From: Nephrocerus scutellatus
Taxonomy: Eukaryota > Arthropoda > Insecta > Diptera > Pipunculidae
Direction of reading: 5' to 3'
Assembly (NCBI GenBank): GCA_947095585.1
Contig: OX352763.1
Location: 98,993,908 to 99,057,907 of the forward strand
Length of the DNA: 64,000 bases
In this document: one piece after another, positions 21,101-33,879 of the stretch
Numbering within the stretch: position 1 is the stretch's first letter
Layout of the letters: every line of letters begins with the position of its first letter
Translations under genes and position numbers: made by a program
The notes under the pieces: generated by a model
What the model was told of the DNA's origin: nothing
Databases searched by the model: none
Seen by the model: the letters and a program-made list of their open reading frames with translations, nothing else

Positions 21101-23127
21101 GTCTCTTTCTGAATCTTTGTAAATGTTTACCTTTACGAGGCCCAATTTCATTTTATTGGTGGATCAATTTTTTAATTAATTTATTCCTTATGCTACAAAT
21201 TTTTGCTTTCACTTATCCTGAGCTTTTATCGATATCTGTAAGTCACCATTACCTACCTTATTTTAACTTTGATTAAAATGCACTTTGGTTTTTTTTAAAT
21301 TCATTTTCGCTACGCACTACGTGAAAAGTCACTAAATAAATTACTGAATTGAGAGTACAGCAATCATGCACTGGGAAACTAACAATTTACACAATCATTT
21401 CCAAACTAGTTATTTGCGTAGTCGATAAATATGTATGAAACATAATGTAGTACATCGTTTTTTAATAGAAAAATAACAATAATATAACTTTTTTATATTC
21501 AAAAATATTCTAATTGGATATAAGTTACTTTTGCTCTTCACAAAAAAATTCGCGTAATAGGGAAAGTGCATTGGTCAACGATTATTACAAAACGTACACG
21601 TTACCGCGAAGCTCACACTAGCGCGATTCCATTCTATTTACTTAATGTTGTATTTATTCTAAATCTGCTAACATTTTTTTATTCCAAACTAGCTGTGTTT
21701 GCGGCTTTGCCTGGTCCGAAAACATTGATTTGACACTAATAGCGATTGTTTTAGATTATTCTTACATGTCATCCGCTTTCCACATATGCCACAAGAGATA
21801 ATAGCGCTTTTCCAGAATGTAAGTCATAAATGATTGGTTGAAATTGATCCAGTTGATCCAGAGTTATGCTGGAGCAAATACATATATAAATATACATACA
21901 TACACACATTTTTATAATTAATTTTCCCCCTTTCTTTCATTCATCCTTGTGTGCTACTTTAAATCATTGTCAACACTGCAACATGGTATCATGGGTATTT
22001 TACTTGTGACCTGCAGCTTAATGTCCACTTTGAATTGATTGTTTCTTCTTTTAGTTGATGATTTGAAGCACTAAAATAAAAAGTTTCTGCAAGAATCCCT
22101 TTGGAGAATTTCGTCCAATTATAAAAGCGTTCTATAAAATAAAGTTGACTGTCCGCAATATGACAAAATCGCCAATGAGGGAATTTGGGAATTGAACGAT
22201 GAACGTTGACATCAAATATTGTTATTTAAATATTCATCTTGATCTGTGCAGTTTCAAGCATTTATCTGTATTAACTATGCACGCCTAGTTAATATAGATA
22301 TAAAGTGAAGTAAAAAAATAAAAAAATAGAACATTCAAGAATCTTCCACGAGGTCCCTCTTGTAACTTTGTGATTCTTTGTTTCAGTTTGTATTGCTCCT
22401 TCCAAACAAAATGACTGATCAAAATCTGTCATCTGCAAGGAGAACAGACCACTGTTGAAATGTTAAAAAGGGCGAATCGAAGCGCGAAACAACTACGCAA
22501 ATGAATGAACAGACAATTAAGAACTTCAATTACACGACCTTATCTGCACCTATGAAGTGAAGGCAAAAAACCCAAGCGATCATTCGTGCCATGATAGGCC
22601 CGATGAATATACACATCTATGTGTGATACTGACACTTGAGGATGTTTTTGACTTCTTAGGATGAACTAAATTTTCCAAACCAGCGGTTTTTAAGGCATCA
22701 CAGTAACAAGATATCATGTGACGTTGCTCTTGTCTGCCCTTTCCTTAGCAGATTATTGCTAGAAAATCTTTTCGGTGGTTGATTTCTTAATCATTTCTTC
22801 TTCGTCCTGCAAAAGTTTATGTTTCAGCGATAATGACAATAACATTTATTGCTGTTATTATATAGTATATGACGTTATTTTTATTCATTTTGTTTATCAA
22901 AGATTCGAGCCACCATAGACTTATACGTTTTTTATCCCTCTTCATTTTTCTTTCAAAGGGTTTCTTCTGTTTACTCGACATTCGAGTATTTACTTAGCCC
23001 AAGCATGTTTTTCGGTCGCTTGATCTACAGTGATGGCGGTAAAAAAGGGTGTTCTTATTATTATTGAAAGCCTTTTGATCCTACTTTCAGTTTATATAGA
23101 GATTGTGATCAAAATGATCAATATGAT
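18151..23127. other. 5-kb non-coding stretch, mostly unique
   Basis: No gene recognised. At about 21,690-21,925 a sequence beginning ACTAGCTGTGTTTGCGGCTT followed by CATACATACACAC resembles the ends of widespread insect interspersed repeats, but no family can be named. Around 20,570-20,700 a short coding-like run (LSTDDTNIEFNYLSDTIDKI) may be LINE debris. The rest is AT-rich with poly-T tracts. Confidence 0.4.
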
Positions 23128-23180
23128 TTGCACACATGTGTATCACCTCAACCCTCTCAATAAAATTTAAAGTTAAAAAA
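23128..23180. repeat. ACATGT monomer fragment
   Basis: Contains TTTGCACACATGTGTAT followed by a decayed CAATAAAATTT block, as in monomers of the ACATGT family, directly next to the short foldback copy. Confidence 0.45.
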
Positions 23181-23332
23181 AAACTGCCCATAAAAAATGA
23201 AATTTTCCATGGAAATTCTCTAATCGGAGATACACATACACAAACTACGCATTGTACAACAAGTTGTGATAACAGTTGTCATTTGGTCATAAGAGAATTT
23301 ACATAAAAAAATCTTAATTTTTATGGGTTGTG
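23181..23332. repeat. ACATGT-family mini copy with two right ends (foldback)
   Basis: About 150 bp bounded by the right-terminal sequence in both orientations: CTGCCCATAAAAAATGAAAT with AAATTCTCTAATCGGAG at the left, and AAGAGAATTT with CTTAATTTTTATGGGTTGT at the right. This gives inverted repeats of about 45 bp around a 60-bp centre. No left end and no ACATGT monomers remain inside. Confidence 0.65.
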
Positions 23333-23734
23333 TAAGTGGCAGTTAGTGATTCATTACACTATATTGATTAACTACACTATAGATTAACTGATCATCAATC
23401 AGATCAGTATCTATTATTTTATACTAGTTACTAAGACAAATTACTCATTCCTGGCTAGTGTAAGATTTCCAGCTTGTTACAGACCGGACTAAAAATGAAA
23501 TCAATTTTATCCGTCAAAAACAAAACCCAGATCGAGACTACTTTTGCATTACTACTACGCATTCTTCCAGTAGCTTCATGTAAAAAGATGGCCGTAAAAG
23601 AGGATGTACTTTCTTGCTACTGAAAGCCTTTTGAATGGAATGTAACTCTAAGTCGTTTCTTTATATACTCGAAGAAAATATGATGAACGTCGTCACTGGG
23701 CTTTACTACAATTTTAAATTCCTGACTGTTCCGA

Positions 23735-24330
23735 TTCTTTACAAGTCCCTACGTTTAGGCAGGCGATGGAAAACTATTTAGAGTTCCAAAACTCACTACA
23801 CCTTCTGATTTAAAACTTCAAAGTCATCTTTGACATCATAGCCAAAAAGACATTATAAAGGTTGATCATTGATCAGGACCAATGTTATAAACCAAGTAAA
23901 TATAGTCGGATCATATAAACATCCTACGTAACTACCTATACCTTCCTAATTACCTACCTATCTACCTATTCAAACTCTACAACGGACTCTAAAGTAGGTC
24001 ATACAAAACCTACTTTATCTGGTCAAGACTCTTCAAATTTAGGAATTTAACCATAACATCCAAGCTGGTGGTATATAAAACAATGGTCATACCAGTACTT
24101 AAATATGAATCCCAGACTCGGACGTCTCCGCCGCGTTCGAGAAGAAAGTCTTATGGAGAAGTTTTGTATGTGAGGAAGGACGATTCCAGAGAGTTTATAA
24201 TTATGAGATCTACGTGGATAACCGCAATGTGGAGTATGTGAAGAGAATTAAGATCGGTAGACTCTTTTACCTCGCCAAGATGATCCTGCTCGGAAAGTCC
24301 ACTGTTGTAGGATTTATGGAACATGATCGC
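23735..24330 (+). pseudogene. RTE-A LINE copy 4, highly decayed
   Basis: Order of matches to other copies: AGGCAGGCGATGGAAAA (RT fingers), TTCAAAGTC.TCTTTGA region, CAATGTTATAAACCAAGTAAA, a CCTA-rich microsatellite (23,927-23,970), then GACTCTTCAAAT..AGGAATTTAACC, GTCATACCAGTACTTAAATA and the GATCCTGCTCGGAAAGTCC block near 24,282. Numerous deletions; no usable frame. Confidence 0.75.
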
Positions 24331-24764
24331 GTGGATGGCATAGACCTTCTGCACACCACACCAGAAAATGAGATGCTTCATAAGAACGCCCTGTGTTGAC
24401 ATGACATCATCCCTTCTCTAGTTCCATAGATAGTTAAAACAATCAAGTGCCATGTCGTCCTGTATAATTCTTCAATTCTTTTCCTATTGAGCATAAAGGT
24501 TTTTTTCAGACCCACCTGGTTACACGCAATACGCACATATTTTTAGTACAGATTAACTTGACCACAACCACAACTTTATCTGCAACTATCAGGCAGTAGA
24601 AGGATAGAGCGGTACCACACCCCTCCGTCAGTTAGGATATTCTTATCATAACGTCTTAACGAAATAAAAGGTTTAAAAGCAAAAACGAATGTGTACGAAT
24701 CATTTTTAAATAAAAAAGGATTACGTGAAAAGTTTTAGTTCTAATTCAGAGAATTCTTCTTAGC
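24331..24764. other. Non-coding, nothing recognised
   Basis: AT-rich sequence between LINE remnants with no motif noticed. Confidence 0.35.
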
Positions 24765-24957
24765 CACACAATAGTTATGTGGAATGAGTTGCCCGACTCT
24801 TTGTTTCCGCATTTGTATGAATTGCAGTCATTTGAGACACATGTGCATAGACATCTCATCTTTATCTCTCCCTAATTTCCTAACGCCCATGCTTTGCTAT
24901 GCTTTATAAGGGCGGAAATTCTTTGCGCGTGCGTACATCGTAAAAAAAATTACATTA
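24765..24957 (+). pseudogene. CR1/L2-like LINE 3' end, copy b
   Basis: Reads VWNELPDSLFPHLYELQSF, then THVHRHLIFISP and a stop at about 24,873, followed by a 3' UTR ending in an A-run near 24,950. Nearly the same 3' end occurs at 57,440-57,625. W-N-x-L-P followed by a short tail is the usual C-terminus of CR1/L2/Jockey-type ORF2 proteins. Strongly 5'-truncated. Confidence 0.7.
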
Positions 24958-26499
24958 TTTTTAAAATATATACTTCTTCACTTCTTTTATTCAACAATAT
25001 AAAAAAAATGGTATAAATAAAAACGGGATGGTATAAATATTTCGAACACTACTGTAAATTTTTGTAAGTATCATTGTACTGCTTAGAGTACTTTCCTCTT
25101 CTACTTTTATGAAGCGGAAAATATTGACGTTGTACGAGTATGTTGACACTAGTATGCCGACCTACGATAAAATGATAGCAAGTTTAAACATTAATTGGGA
25201 ATGCAAGACTCGTTAACTTGTAAAACGAGTCATATCCTCATTTTCGTTTTTTGTTCACTTTCGCTTGTCTTGTCCTTTCTTTTATGTAATTTTTAAACTG
25301 CCTGCGCTACTCGCTAAGCCTTTTATTAAGACGGTAACAGAACAATAGAAGACAATTTGTTGGCTTTTCACATCACATATGAGAGTAGCGCCGCCGTCAT
25401 GGGGGCAATTTTATAGAATTAACAAATGTTCAAGAGCTCTTCACGTACTCCTCTATACTTTTCTACTCCACCGCACCCAACTAACAACATCTTCACATGA
25501 AAATGTGAACCTTTCGAAAAGAGTTGTTCTCCGTCAATTGTGTTAATTTTGAATCACGGAAAAAGGAGTTCAAGTTGAGTGGAGGACGAGTGATTTGCTT
25601 TTGAAATTTTGCTTAGTCCACTTTTGGAAACTTTCGTAAAGATATACAGCGAAAGAATTGCAAAACAGAATTTCTTAAAATACCTACCCTCCTTTGAGAC
25701 ATTAAGAATCGTTAAAATCAACGCTGTCTGTCGTTGTTGTCATTGTTCAAAAGTAAAGTCGTAAATTTTCCACCCCCATCCCACACCATTACCAATTCTT
25801 CAAGAACAAAACACAACACGCTGACAACAAACGCATCTCAAGAAGAACGACTTGAGCAATTATCACCTTCCGGTTATTGTTATGCAGTTCCAGATACGGG
25901 TGACGAATCGCCCTGATGGCGTTGTCTTTTCTTCACATTTTAAACGGGAACATTCCAAAGTTTTACCTGTCAAGACTTAACGAAAAGAGCATCGAAATTA
26001 TTGCCATTGCTTGGATTTTTTTTTAATATTTTTCTAGTCTTTGTGTTGGTCATTTTATAGTGGTATAAAAGTTATAAGCCACTAGATATACTAGGTTTTA
26101 TACCAGATATCTAAAGGTACATTCTTCTAGAAAAGAGTTCGACAGTCGTTCGCTAAATTAAAATTTTTAAACTCTTAATTCAATAGTTTGTTCCATCTCT
26201 TTTTGTATACTCGTTTCTAAGATATCTTGCTACGAGAATTTGTAGAGATTTTTCTGGTATGGTAGAGTCGATATAATTTATACAGATAGTTAAAATACCT
26301 TGAATGCCCAAGTATTATCAACAGTTTTCTGCATGTAGACAAATGTAAAACTCTCAACAATGAGTCACTGTCGATGTTAGGTTCCACTTTTGTAGTTCTT
26401 TGCATGCATGACAAATTTTTTTTTATTAAATTATATAGTAATAATAAAACAACATTAAAATGGACCCATTCCGAAAAACAACAAAAACAAAACAGCTTA
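24958..26499. other. Non-coding, nothing recognised
   Basis: AT-rich. An open stretch at 25,734-25,916 is proline/threonine-rich but shows no family motif, no clear splice context and no counterpart here. Confidence 0.4.
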
Positions 26500-27466
26500 T
26501 GATTCAATGTTACTTAATAAAAATGTTGGTGAAAATATAGTTCCTTATACCGATACTGTAAAAAACTTAGGACTGACCTTAGAGAAAAGCCTAGATTGGG
26601 CAACTCATATAACTTCAATATTACGGAAAATGTATAATGGTCCAAGACTACTTTGGGGAAATGCTTCATTTACTCCACCTAAAATACGCATGCTATTAGC
26701 CAAGTCACTCATCCTAAGCAACCTGTTATACTGCGACGTGGTCTTTTCTGATTTAAAGTCTAATTTACTTTCTAAAATTAAAGGTGTATTCAAATCCTTC
26801 TTAAGATACATTTTCGGCTTAAAACGTAGAGAAAGTTTAACACCTTACCATAACAAAATCTTTGAGTGCTCCTTAATTGATTACTTTGATATTAGAATCT
26901 TAAGCTTAACTCAAAAAATTATCAATAAACACCACCCTGCTTACTTGTTTTTTTTTTTTTTTTTTTTTATATAGAGACTTATTGCCAAGGGATGACTCCC
27001 TGAATGACTTACTTCACGGCATATATGAAAAACTCATGGAGATATGCTGGACTATGGAACTTAATCCCCGCAAATATTAAAAGCATAACACGTTTTGACA
27101 GTTTCAAGAAAGAATAATCAATAAATAATGTAGGCATGTATAGATTGGTAAAATAATTTGTTTTGTTGTTGTTATTTTATTGTTATCACTTCATCTTCAT
27201 GATGTTATCACATCACTTTCATTAAGAAGTTCATTAATGGTTCCATTTTCATTGTTATTTTGTTTCATTGATACCTTTGTCATTATTATTATTTTTTTAT
27301 TAAATCTAAATTGTTAATTTTATAAAACTTGTTATTAACACATTGTAATCATATTATGCTAACAAAATGGAATTTATGCTGTTTGTACAGTGGAATTACT
27401 TGTAATTGCATAAAACGACCCTGCTGTCATATTGTACCAAATGGAAATGTATAAACTAAACTAAAG
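26500..27466 (+). pseudogene. CR1/L2-like LINE, second family: ORF2 C-terminus and 3' UTR
   Basis: 26,507-26,950 reads VPYTDTVKNLGLTLEKSLDW, then LLWGNASFTPPKIRMLLAKS, LILSNLLYCDVVFSDL and NKHHPAYL: the region between RT palm and C-terminus in CR1/L2-type elements. A T-run (26,947-26,969) interrupts it. It resumes in another frame with LWNLIPANIKSITRF.SFKKE and stops near 27,115. About 350 bp of 3' UTR ends in AAACTAAACTAAAG (27,453-27,466), a possible terminal short repeat. The protein differs clearly from the 55.6-57.6 kb family. Confidence 0.7.
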
Positions 27467-27479
27467 TATTTTCTTTTTT

Positions 27480-27590
27480 CCACGCATCACACGCGGGATA
27501 TCAAAATATGCCCCGAAATTGAGCTGCTAACAAATTTTAGACCTTTGGTCGTAAGAAAGGTGGTTAAAAAGGACCTCAAAAAACGATAAC
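27480..27590 (-). repeat. Fragment of the 52.3-kb tandem repeat, inverted
   Basis: CACGCATCACACGCGGGATA and GGTGGTTAAAAAGGACCTC are the complements of sequence found at about 52,300-52,395 (GAGGTCCTTTTTAACCACC). Confidence 0.6.
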
Positions 27591-29904
27591 GACTTTACTA
27601 TACTATACTATACTGCTGCTATACAAATTAAAAAAGATGTAGTAAAATTTAACTCTCTATTGCTTTCAATTAGTTTTCTTTCTCTATTTCTATTAAGACA
27701 AAAAAAATGACATTGAACGCCTTTTAAAGACTTCTTTTTAATAAAAGAAATTATATTATGCGAGTGAATAATGACAAATTGTACTAAAAATTGCCAAAAT
27801 TCTTTGTGTTTTATTATTTTATAGCAGTGGGTCATGGACGGAGCCTTGCGGAATTCAATTAAAAAAATTATTTTAATGCTAGCTGCAATTTAATAGATTT
27901 TTTAATAAGAATTTTCAGTGCTATGTCATTTGAAAGCGTTAATCGAGAAGAGACTAGATCATTTTTTTCAACCATCACTAACAATGCTCAGCGTAATACT
28001 TACGCATGAAACCTTAGGGAAAATGAGTGGAAAAGTTCTTCCCTTAAGAACACCTAACATGGTTTCCATTAAAACCGAAATTAACTTTAACGTCTTCAAT
28101 ATGTTTACATTATATAGCCAGATACTGAGCCCACTGATTATATTGACTGTCACCACACTTCCTCCAAGGCTTCACATTTTGGGCTACAAATATGTACTCG
28201 TATTATTACAATAATTATTATCAATCCTTTTTGTACAAATGAATTTTATGCCCACACTGTCCCGACCTGTAACCTCCGACATGAAAAGTGTGCTAATGTT
28301 TTCTGTTAATGCGTTAAGAGCGGCATAATAAACCCTCCGAGATAATATAAAAGTATTTTATTAGCGTATTGGATGATATTCCATTAAAAGTGGCAAATGC
28401 ATACCTGTTACCATTCTGCTAATGTCAATGTGTTAGATAAGGCAATTATCCGAACATGCTCAACCCTTTAAAGAAGTGGGCCTTCCCCCCAAAAACATAC
28501 ACATACACAAACACCACCCGCTAAAATCTTCTCCGTTACGATCATTTGAAATTGAAGAATGAAGGACAGTTTGCAACAGTTTTGTTTACGGCCTAACAAA
28601 ATGATAATGACTCGTCCTATTAATGGCGGTTGTTTTAGTACGTTTTGTTATGGAGCGATGGGAGCGTGCGTTGTGCTTATGGTATCCTAAGTAAACCGTT
28701 AGGGGAACACAAACAACTGCCGCCTCTCATACAGACTCACACACATACACACACCGAATTGCCAATATTTTATATTAAATTTACATATTAGCATATAATT
28801 ACAACATCCCGGTAAGGCATCCTGATCGCAGCGAATAATAATGATTACAAATGCACACGTACACGTGTTTGTATACGAACGACGAATGAATGTGCTCTGC
28901 TGCTACGTGCATCAGTTGTCAGTATCCGCTGAAAAGTTGAACGCTTGCTTAATGCGTTATTAATGAACTACAAGAATTTTCATTAAAAGATTGTTTGTCT
29001 TTTGGAATGGCCTCTAAATTATAACGGTAATAGTGTTGCCATGACAGTTTACATTGGCGAACATCATCGCGCCAGCCATCATGGAAAATTTGTGAAAATT
29101 ATATCCAAACTCCAACGCAATAAAGAGGTTGTAAGGATTTATGATTTTTCAGAATTTGTAGGGTTGGTGAGTAATGAGGAGTGGTAGAGCGTGGCAGTAA
29201 ATGGGAAAAGTTTATAGACGACAAATTGCATTTACAGGCTAAACTACCTTTGCAAAAGACATTAAGAGTTATCGCAGTATATGACTTAAATGGTGATTAA
29301 AGCACTACAACTCTAAGCACTGTTTAGGTATTTGAACTCTTTTTTACACATTGTCTGGAAATCAAATGTCAAATAAGTCGGTGTTGGGTGTCCATACATC
29401 TTGACAGAAAATACTTCGCTTACTCTGAGTTTGGTCGGTTATTCCTAAGTAAGTTGTTCAACACACTCATGCTGTATAGTTGGAGACATGACTAGGATAT
29501 AGTTTGACTAAAATCATGAAACTAATATAACCTTTCACGTTGTTCCCCTGTAAAATTTAAAATACTAGTGGAAATTACCTATTGGCAAAATGAATAAAAT
29601 ATAAAAAAAACTATTGAGTGAGATTTGAATCTGTGTGCCCCTGCCCCTGAAGAGAAATACTAAAAAGACTATGGGCTACTTCTACAAATAGCGCTGGTAG
29701 TACATTCATATTGGTAAGTTATGTATCCCCGCAGGGGGAAGGGTGCCCGATATTAGTGACGATTCGATGGTTTTCGGGGTCGTTGTGTTGAATGGTGATG
29801 GTATGACAGCTGCAGGGGGATGGGGTCGATAACTTAGCGGGTGGGGGGGGGGGTGACATGACATATATTAGTTTCGATTCTATGGTTGGGGTCACTGAGT
29901 TGAA
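27591..29904. other. Non-coding, nothing recognised
   Basis: AT-rich with short simple repeats (CACACATACACACACC near 28,738-28,755). The open frames at 27,918-28,214 and 29,002-29,187 show no recognised domain. Likely intron or intergenic. Confidence 0.4.
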
Positions 29905-30055
29905 TGGTGGGTCCATGTTTCTATGGAAATTCTGGGATAGGGCCAATAGGGTCTGGAATTTTATGGACCAAGCCATTTCTCTAGCGATTTGTATGAAATT
30001 TGGTATGAAGGACTAAGATGCGACTACAAGATTTGTTCCTATGAAAATTGCTTAA
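29905..30055 (+). repeat. ~120-bp satellite-like repeat, single monomer
   Basis: Contains CTATGGAAATTCTGGGAT, GCCAATAGGGTCTGGAATTT, GTATGAAAT and GGACTAAGATGCGACTA in the order found in the tandem array at 44,660-45,085. Confidence 0.75.
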
Positions 30056-30094
30056 TTCGAAAATTCTAGTTCCTCATGACCAAATCACAGTGTA

Positions 30095-30230
30095 TATTAA
30101 AAGTGTGATATAACATCTGTTAAAAACGCAACATAACATCTGTTAAAAAAGTAACGTTCCCTAACATCTGTTAAAAAAATAACGTTCCTTAACATCTGTT
30201 AATAGTTACATTTAACATTTGAGTTTTTGA
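30095..30230 (+). repeat. Short tandem repeat, TAACATCTGTTAA unit
   Basis: At least four copies of AACATCTGTTAA spaced 23-31 bases apart, some with an intervening AACGTTCC. Confidence 0.8.
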
Positions 30231-30309
30231 ACATGTACCCCTTAAACCTTGTAGTGAGACGTTGTCACGTCAAAAAATCTGGTGGGATAAGGTGGAAAAT
30301 AACATCTAG

Positions 30310-31065
30310 AGCGCGAGTTGGTGTTAATCTCAGCGCTTATAATCATACAGGCCGCTCTTTGTACATTTCCCAATATACGTGGTTTTTTCCATAGCTGGCC
30401 ACCATACGCTTACCCCGTACAGTAGTATTGGTCTCACTACCGAAGTGTAAAGCCAGTTTACCAGCTTTGGTTTCAAACCCCATTTTTTACCAATGGCGTG
30501 AGCAGTATTCGCTTTATTTACTCGTTCTATTATATTAGGTTTCCAGCTCAGTTTCCTGTCCAAGATTGTCCCAAGAAATCTTGCTTTATCAGAGTTATGG
30601 CGGATCATCTATTGGAATTTTATATTTCCTTGTAAAAAGGAAGCTCTGTCTTATTCGGGTTGACGCCCAGAACGATTTTATTTGCCCATTCTTTAACGAT
30701 TAAGAGGGCACTTTGCACAACCTCCTTAATCGTTCTGAGGTATTTCCCTGAGACAGCTAACGGTACATCGTCATCATACGCTACCACTTTTATCCCATCA
30801 CCTTCCAGTTTCAACAGTAATTCGTTGATTACCCTATTCCAGAGGAGAGGGGATAGTACACCTGCTTGTGGTGTTCCTCTAACTGCCAGCCACTTTAAGA
30901 TGGAACACCCCAGTTCCGCACTAACAATCCTGCCTAGAAGCATATGTTTAATTAGTATTCTTATAGGGTAGTCCACCTCAAGGTCTGACAGTCCTTTGCA
31001 GATTGCCTCTGTTTTAACATTATTAAACGCACCCTCGATGTCCAAGATAAAAACTCGGTATAAAA
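30310..31065 (-). pseudogene. RNase-H-group LINE (I/R1-like) reverse transcriptase fragment
   Basis: 31,045-30,620 reads MDIEGAFNNVKTEAICKGL (palm motif A), RGTPQAGVLSPLLWNRVI (motif B, normally PQGG), and KVVAYDDDVPLAVSGK where the catalytic YADD has become YDDD. After a frameshift, 30,608-30,330 reads ARFLGTILDRKLSWKPNI and KKWGLKPKLVNWLYTSVVRP, the segment after the palm, which aligns by eye with KTWGINPQITLWLYQSIIRP in the LINE at 16.3 kb. No endonuclease or RNase H remains next to it. The exact clade is undecided. Confidence 0.75.
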
Positions 31066-31627
31066 ACTACCTTGATTTCCTTTCAAGCCCTAGGAATGTA
31101 TGTCAGCTTTATACACCCTGTGAAAATTGCCTCTAACCATGGGAGTATCCACTACGAGCTATTTCCGCAGGAATTATTCCATCTTATCACTTATAGCCCA
31201 CTAGATTCGCGTTTTGTTCGCGATCCCTTTCGTTTGAAAAGAGTGAGATTCCAGACGTTGCCTTTTCATTTCTGGGTTCACCTTACTCTTGAAGGTGAAA
31301 CTAAAAACATTGTATATAACCAAGTTTTGTTTTAAATTGATGTATATATTGCCCTCGGTAACTGGTAACAGCAAATTTAATTTTTACCGCTTATCTTTCA
31401 ACTCTGGTGAACGTATCAGTGACAATTCGTTGTTTTCTGTCTGCAACGAGTATTTCAATGTCGTCAGCGGATGCCAGCAATTGCACAGACTTGAATTCTA
31501 ATACTCGTAAAAAAAATCCTTATTTGACATACGGATTTTTATAAAATTGTCAATGTATACTACTAGCTGATCTCGCACACATCACTCTCCGCATTCCTGT
31601 TACCACTACGTGGAGGGGATGTAAAAC
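31066..31627. other. Non-coding, nothing recognised
   Basis: Open stretches on the plus strand (31,072-31,501) have no domain. ACTAGCTGATCTCGCACACA at 31,561 resembles the start of a dispersed insect repeat but cannot be named. Confidence 0.35.
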
Positions 31628-31876
31628 TAATATTCGGCGCGACATTTGTGTTGTGCATGTATATTTTTGGACACAAATGGAAGGGGCCTACTATTTAAGG
31701 CGGTATCCGAACGGCGAATTGAGAAACTTTTCGTGACAAGTTATTACTCTCGGAACGTTTGTCAGACATTCGCGAGACGTGGGACACCGTGAAAAATACT
31801 TTTGGTGTTACTGGGATTTGAACCACGAACCTCCTGCTCAGTAGCCATGCGCATTTCCACTGAGCCACAGCACACC
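31628..31876 (-). repeat. tRNA-derived SINE, near full length
   Basis: Reverse-oriented copy of the SINE at 41,012-41,306. The B box complement GGGATTTGAACC lies at about 31,810-31,821 and the A box complement CCACTGAGCCA at 31,857-31,867. The middle carries the GGTGTCCCAC..TCTCGCGAATG block and the tail begins near 31,630. Confidence 0.85.
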
Positions 31877-31919
31877 ATGGGAATGGTGGTGGTAACAGGA
31901 AGCCATGAGTCAAAATTTT

Positions 31920-31970
31920 AAAATTAACCCCATTTTATTAAAACTTTGCACACATGTGTATTTTTAAGGC
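31920..31970 (+). repeat. ACATGT-family monomer fragment
   Basis: TTTTATTAAAACTTTGCACA followed by CATGTGTATTTTTAAGGC matches part of a monomer at 6,489-6,520; no element ends are present. Confidence 0.5.
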
Positions 31971-33137
31971 TTGGTTTTTTTTTTATTAAAAATTTAAAAA
32001 TTAAAGTAGCAATCTTCCTTGGTGGACAGCATCCTTTTTGTTGGATTCCGAATACTAAGTCGATTTTTTAAGATATAAAACCCACTCTAATCCCTATTTG
32101 GTCAAACATCGCGCAAGTCTCCTACATGAAGGCAAACATATGAAAGCATCACAATGCAAGGGTTGTTTAACTTCTTCAACATTTACCCCATCTACCGCAG
32201 ATGAGGATGTGCTTCAGTTGTGAAAATATTGCAAATACATTAATAGTCAATAAAATGATTCGATTTTTATGGAAAGAAGGAACCAATCAGAGTCAAGCAA
32301 GGTCCCTATTGGTCGATTGTAGTCGTGCGTCGAAGGAGGCATACCACCGTTCCGGTTTTTCTCTTCCGCATTTTTTGTCGTTGTCCATTCATCTCCGCCG
32401 GAAGTGATATATGTGATTTTGTTGAAAAAACTCCCATTCTTAATGCATATACAGCAAATCAGTCCGAGCAATTAATAAGGATTTCATTTTGTACGTCTTG
32501 TCGTAAGGAAACCACCATCTCTCTGCAACCATTTCACATTTAAGATGTTAGTTCCGAAAAGCATTTTTTAAAATAAACGAATGTCCAAATTAACATATCT
32601 GGCAATCACAGAAAAAAACATTTTGTCACTGTGTTATGAATGGCGAGTAATTTTTCTTTCTTAAGCCAAATGGCAGGACAGTTTCTTTCTATACATGCAC
32701 ATCCATACAAAGTGCGGGTCCTTTTCCGTTTTACATTTTAAATTATTCGCTATTAAGATATTTCAGAAGCATTTAATGTGACATTTCAATCAATCTGACT
32801 GAAAAACTTGAGCTGAGGGAGAAAAATTCCCAAATGAGAATAGATATTACTTTGGTTCAATTTCGGTCGTATTTTCATGCCTCAGGGGCGGATATTTTAA
32901 ACTTTTCTTTAACAGTTCAGGAAAAAGAATGTTTTTCACATTATTCATTCCTTTTTTTGTACAGAACCTTTTATCTGTTCCCATCCATACGCCAATTTTC
33001 CTATATACTCTTATACAATTTAAATGGTAGAATGTTGCCGTAATTGCAGTGAATTTTCAATTCAATGAACATGTAATGCAGAGTTCCTGAAATTTTTATT
33101 TCAAAAGATAAAGAAATAAACCTATTCATTATCAATG
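31971..33137. other. Non-coding, nothing recognised
   Basis: Sequence without recognised genes. Open frames at 32,201-32,543 occur on both strands over the same bases, which argues against either being real. Confidence 0.4.
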
Positions 33138-33190
33138 AGAGGCAGGCCAGGACCAGACCCCGGTTGTAGAGCCAAATATTATGATGAATT
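33138..33190 (+). repeat. RTE-A 3'-terminal scrap
   Basis: GGCAGGCCAGGACCAGACCC followed by GGTTGTAGAGCCAAATATTATGATGA is the last ~50 bp of RTE-A, as at 15,260-15,300 and 53,270-53,310. Confidence 0.75.
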
Positions 33191-33394
33191 ATCAATGACT
33201 CGTTTTGGTAAATGGTATCAACAAGACAAACTAAAGTACCTTTCTTATAAAAATACGGCAAGTTATAAATTAGAAAATATTTTTTGAAAATCTTTAAATC
33301 GTACTTGGAAGTATGAAGGAAATAAAATGCAGTCCTTGGATTTGCTGCAAGCATACTCGGCTGTTATTCAATGATCGTGATCTCGGTTGGTTGA

Positions 33395-33790
33395 ACAGGA
33401 CGCAGACAAGTCCATACACTTGTCGAAGGCCGTCATAGAAAAAATTGTCTTGGCAGTGATCCAGATACCTTTATAGGCTTATAACATTGGCCTTAGTCAA
33501 CCTACCTGGGCACTGTTAACCAGTGTTTAGTAGGCTGGACTACTGAGCGATAGATTCGAAGAAAACACGAAAAAAATGTTTCACATCTCATATGGCTTTA
33601 AATTTGTAGTGAAGCTAGTTTTTCAACTCTAGAATTGGATAAGTTGTGTACTTTCCTGGTATGGGCCAATGAATGAGAACGGAGCTATACTGTCTGTAAG
33701 GACAGTGGAGAAAATCCTATACGGTGCACTCAACACCGTGACAATAGCTGAAAGTTGAAATATTCTGTCTTTATATAGGGTTCTTTATCA
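33395..33790 (-). pseudogene. RTE-A LINE remnants (copy 5, two blocks)
   Basis: 33,400-33,530 is the complement of the RT palm entry (CAATGTTATAAGCC, GATCACTGCCAAGAC, TTGTCTGCGTCCTGTTCAA). 33,655-33,770 is the complement of the RT finger block around ATTTTCTCC.CTGTCCTTA. Both blocks are shared with the better copy just downstream. Heavily decayed. Confidence 0.65.
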
Positions 33791-33879
33791 TTATTATATT
33801 CTTTATTGACCCAGACAAGAGTAAGACAAAAAAACCTAATTCTGATTTACTAAGTGAAGGGTCGTCCGAAGAACCAGCA

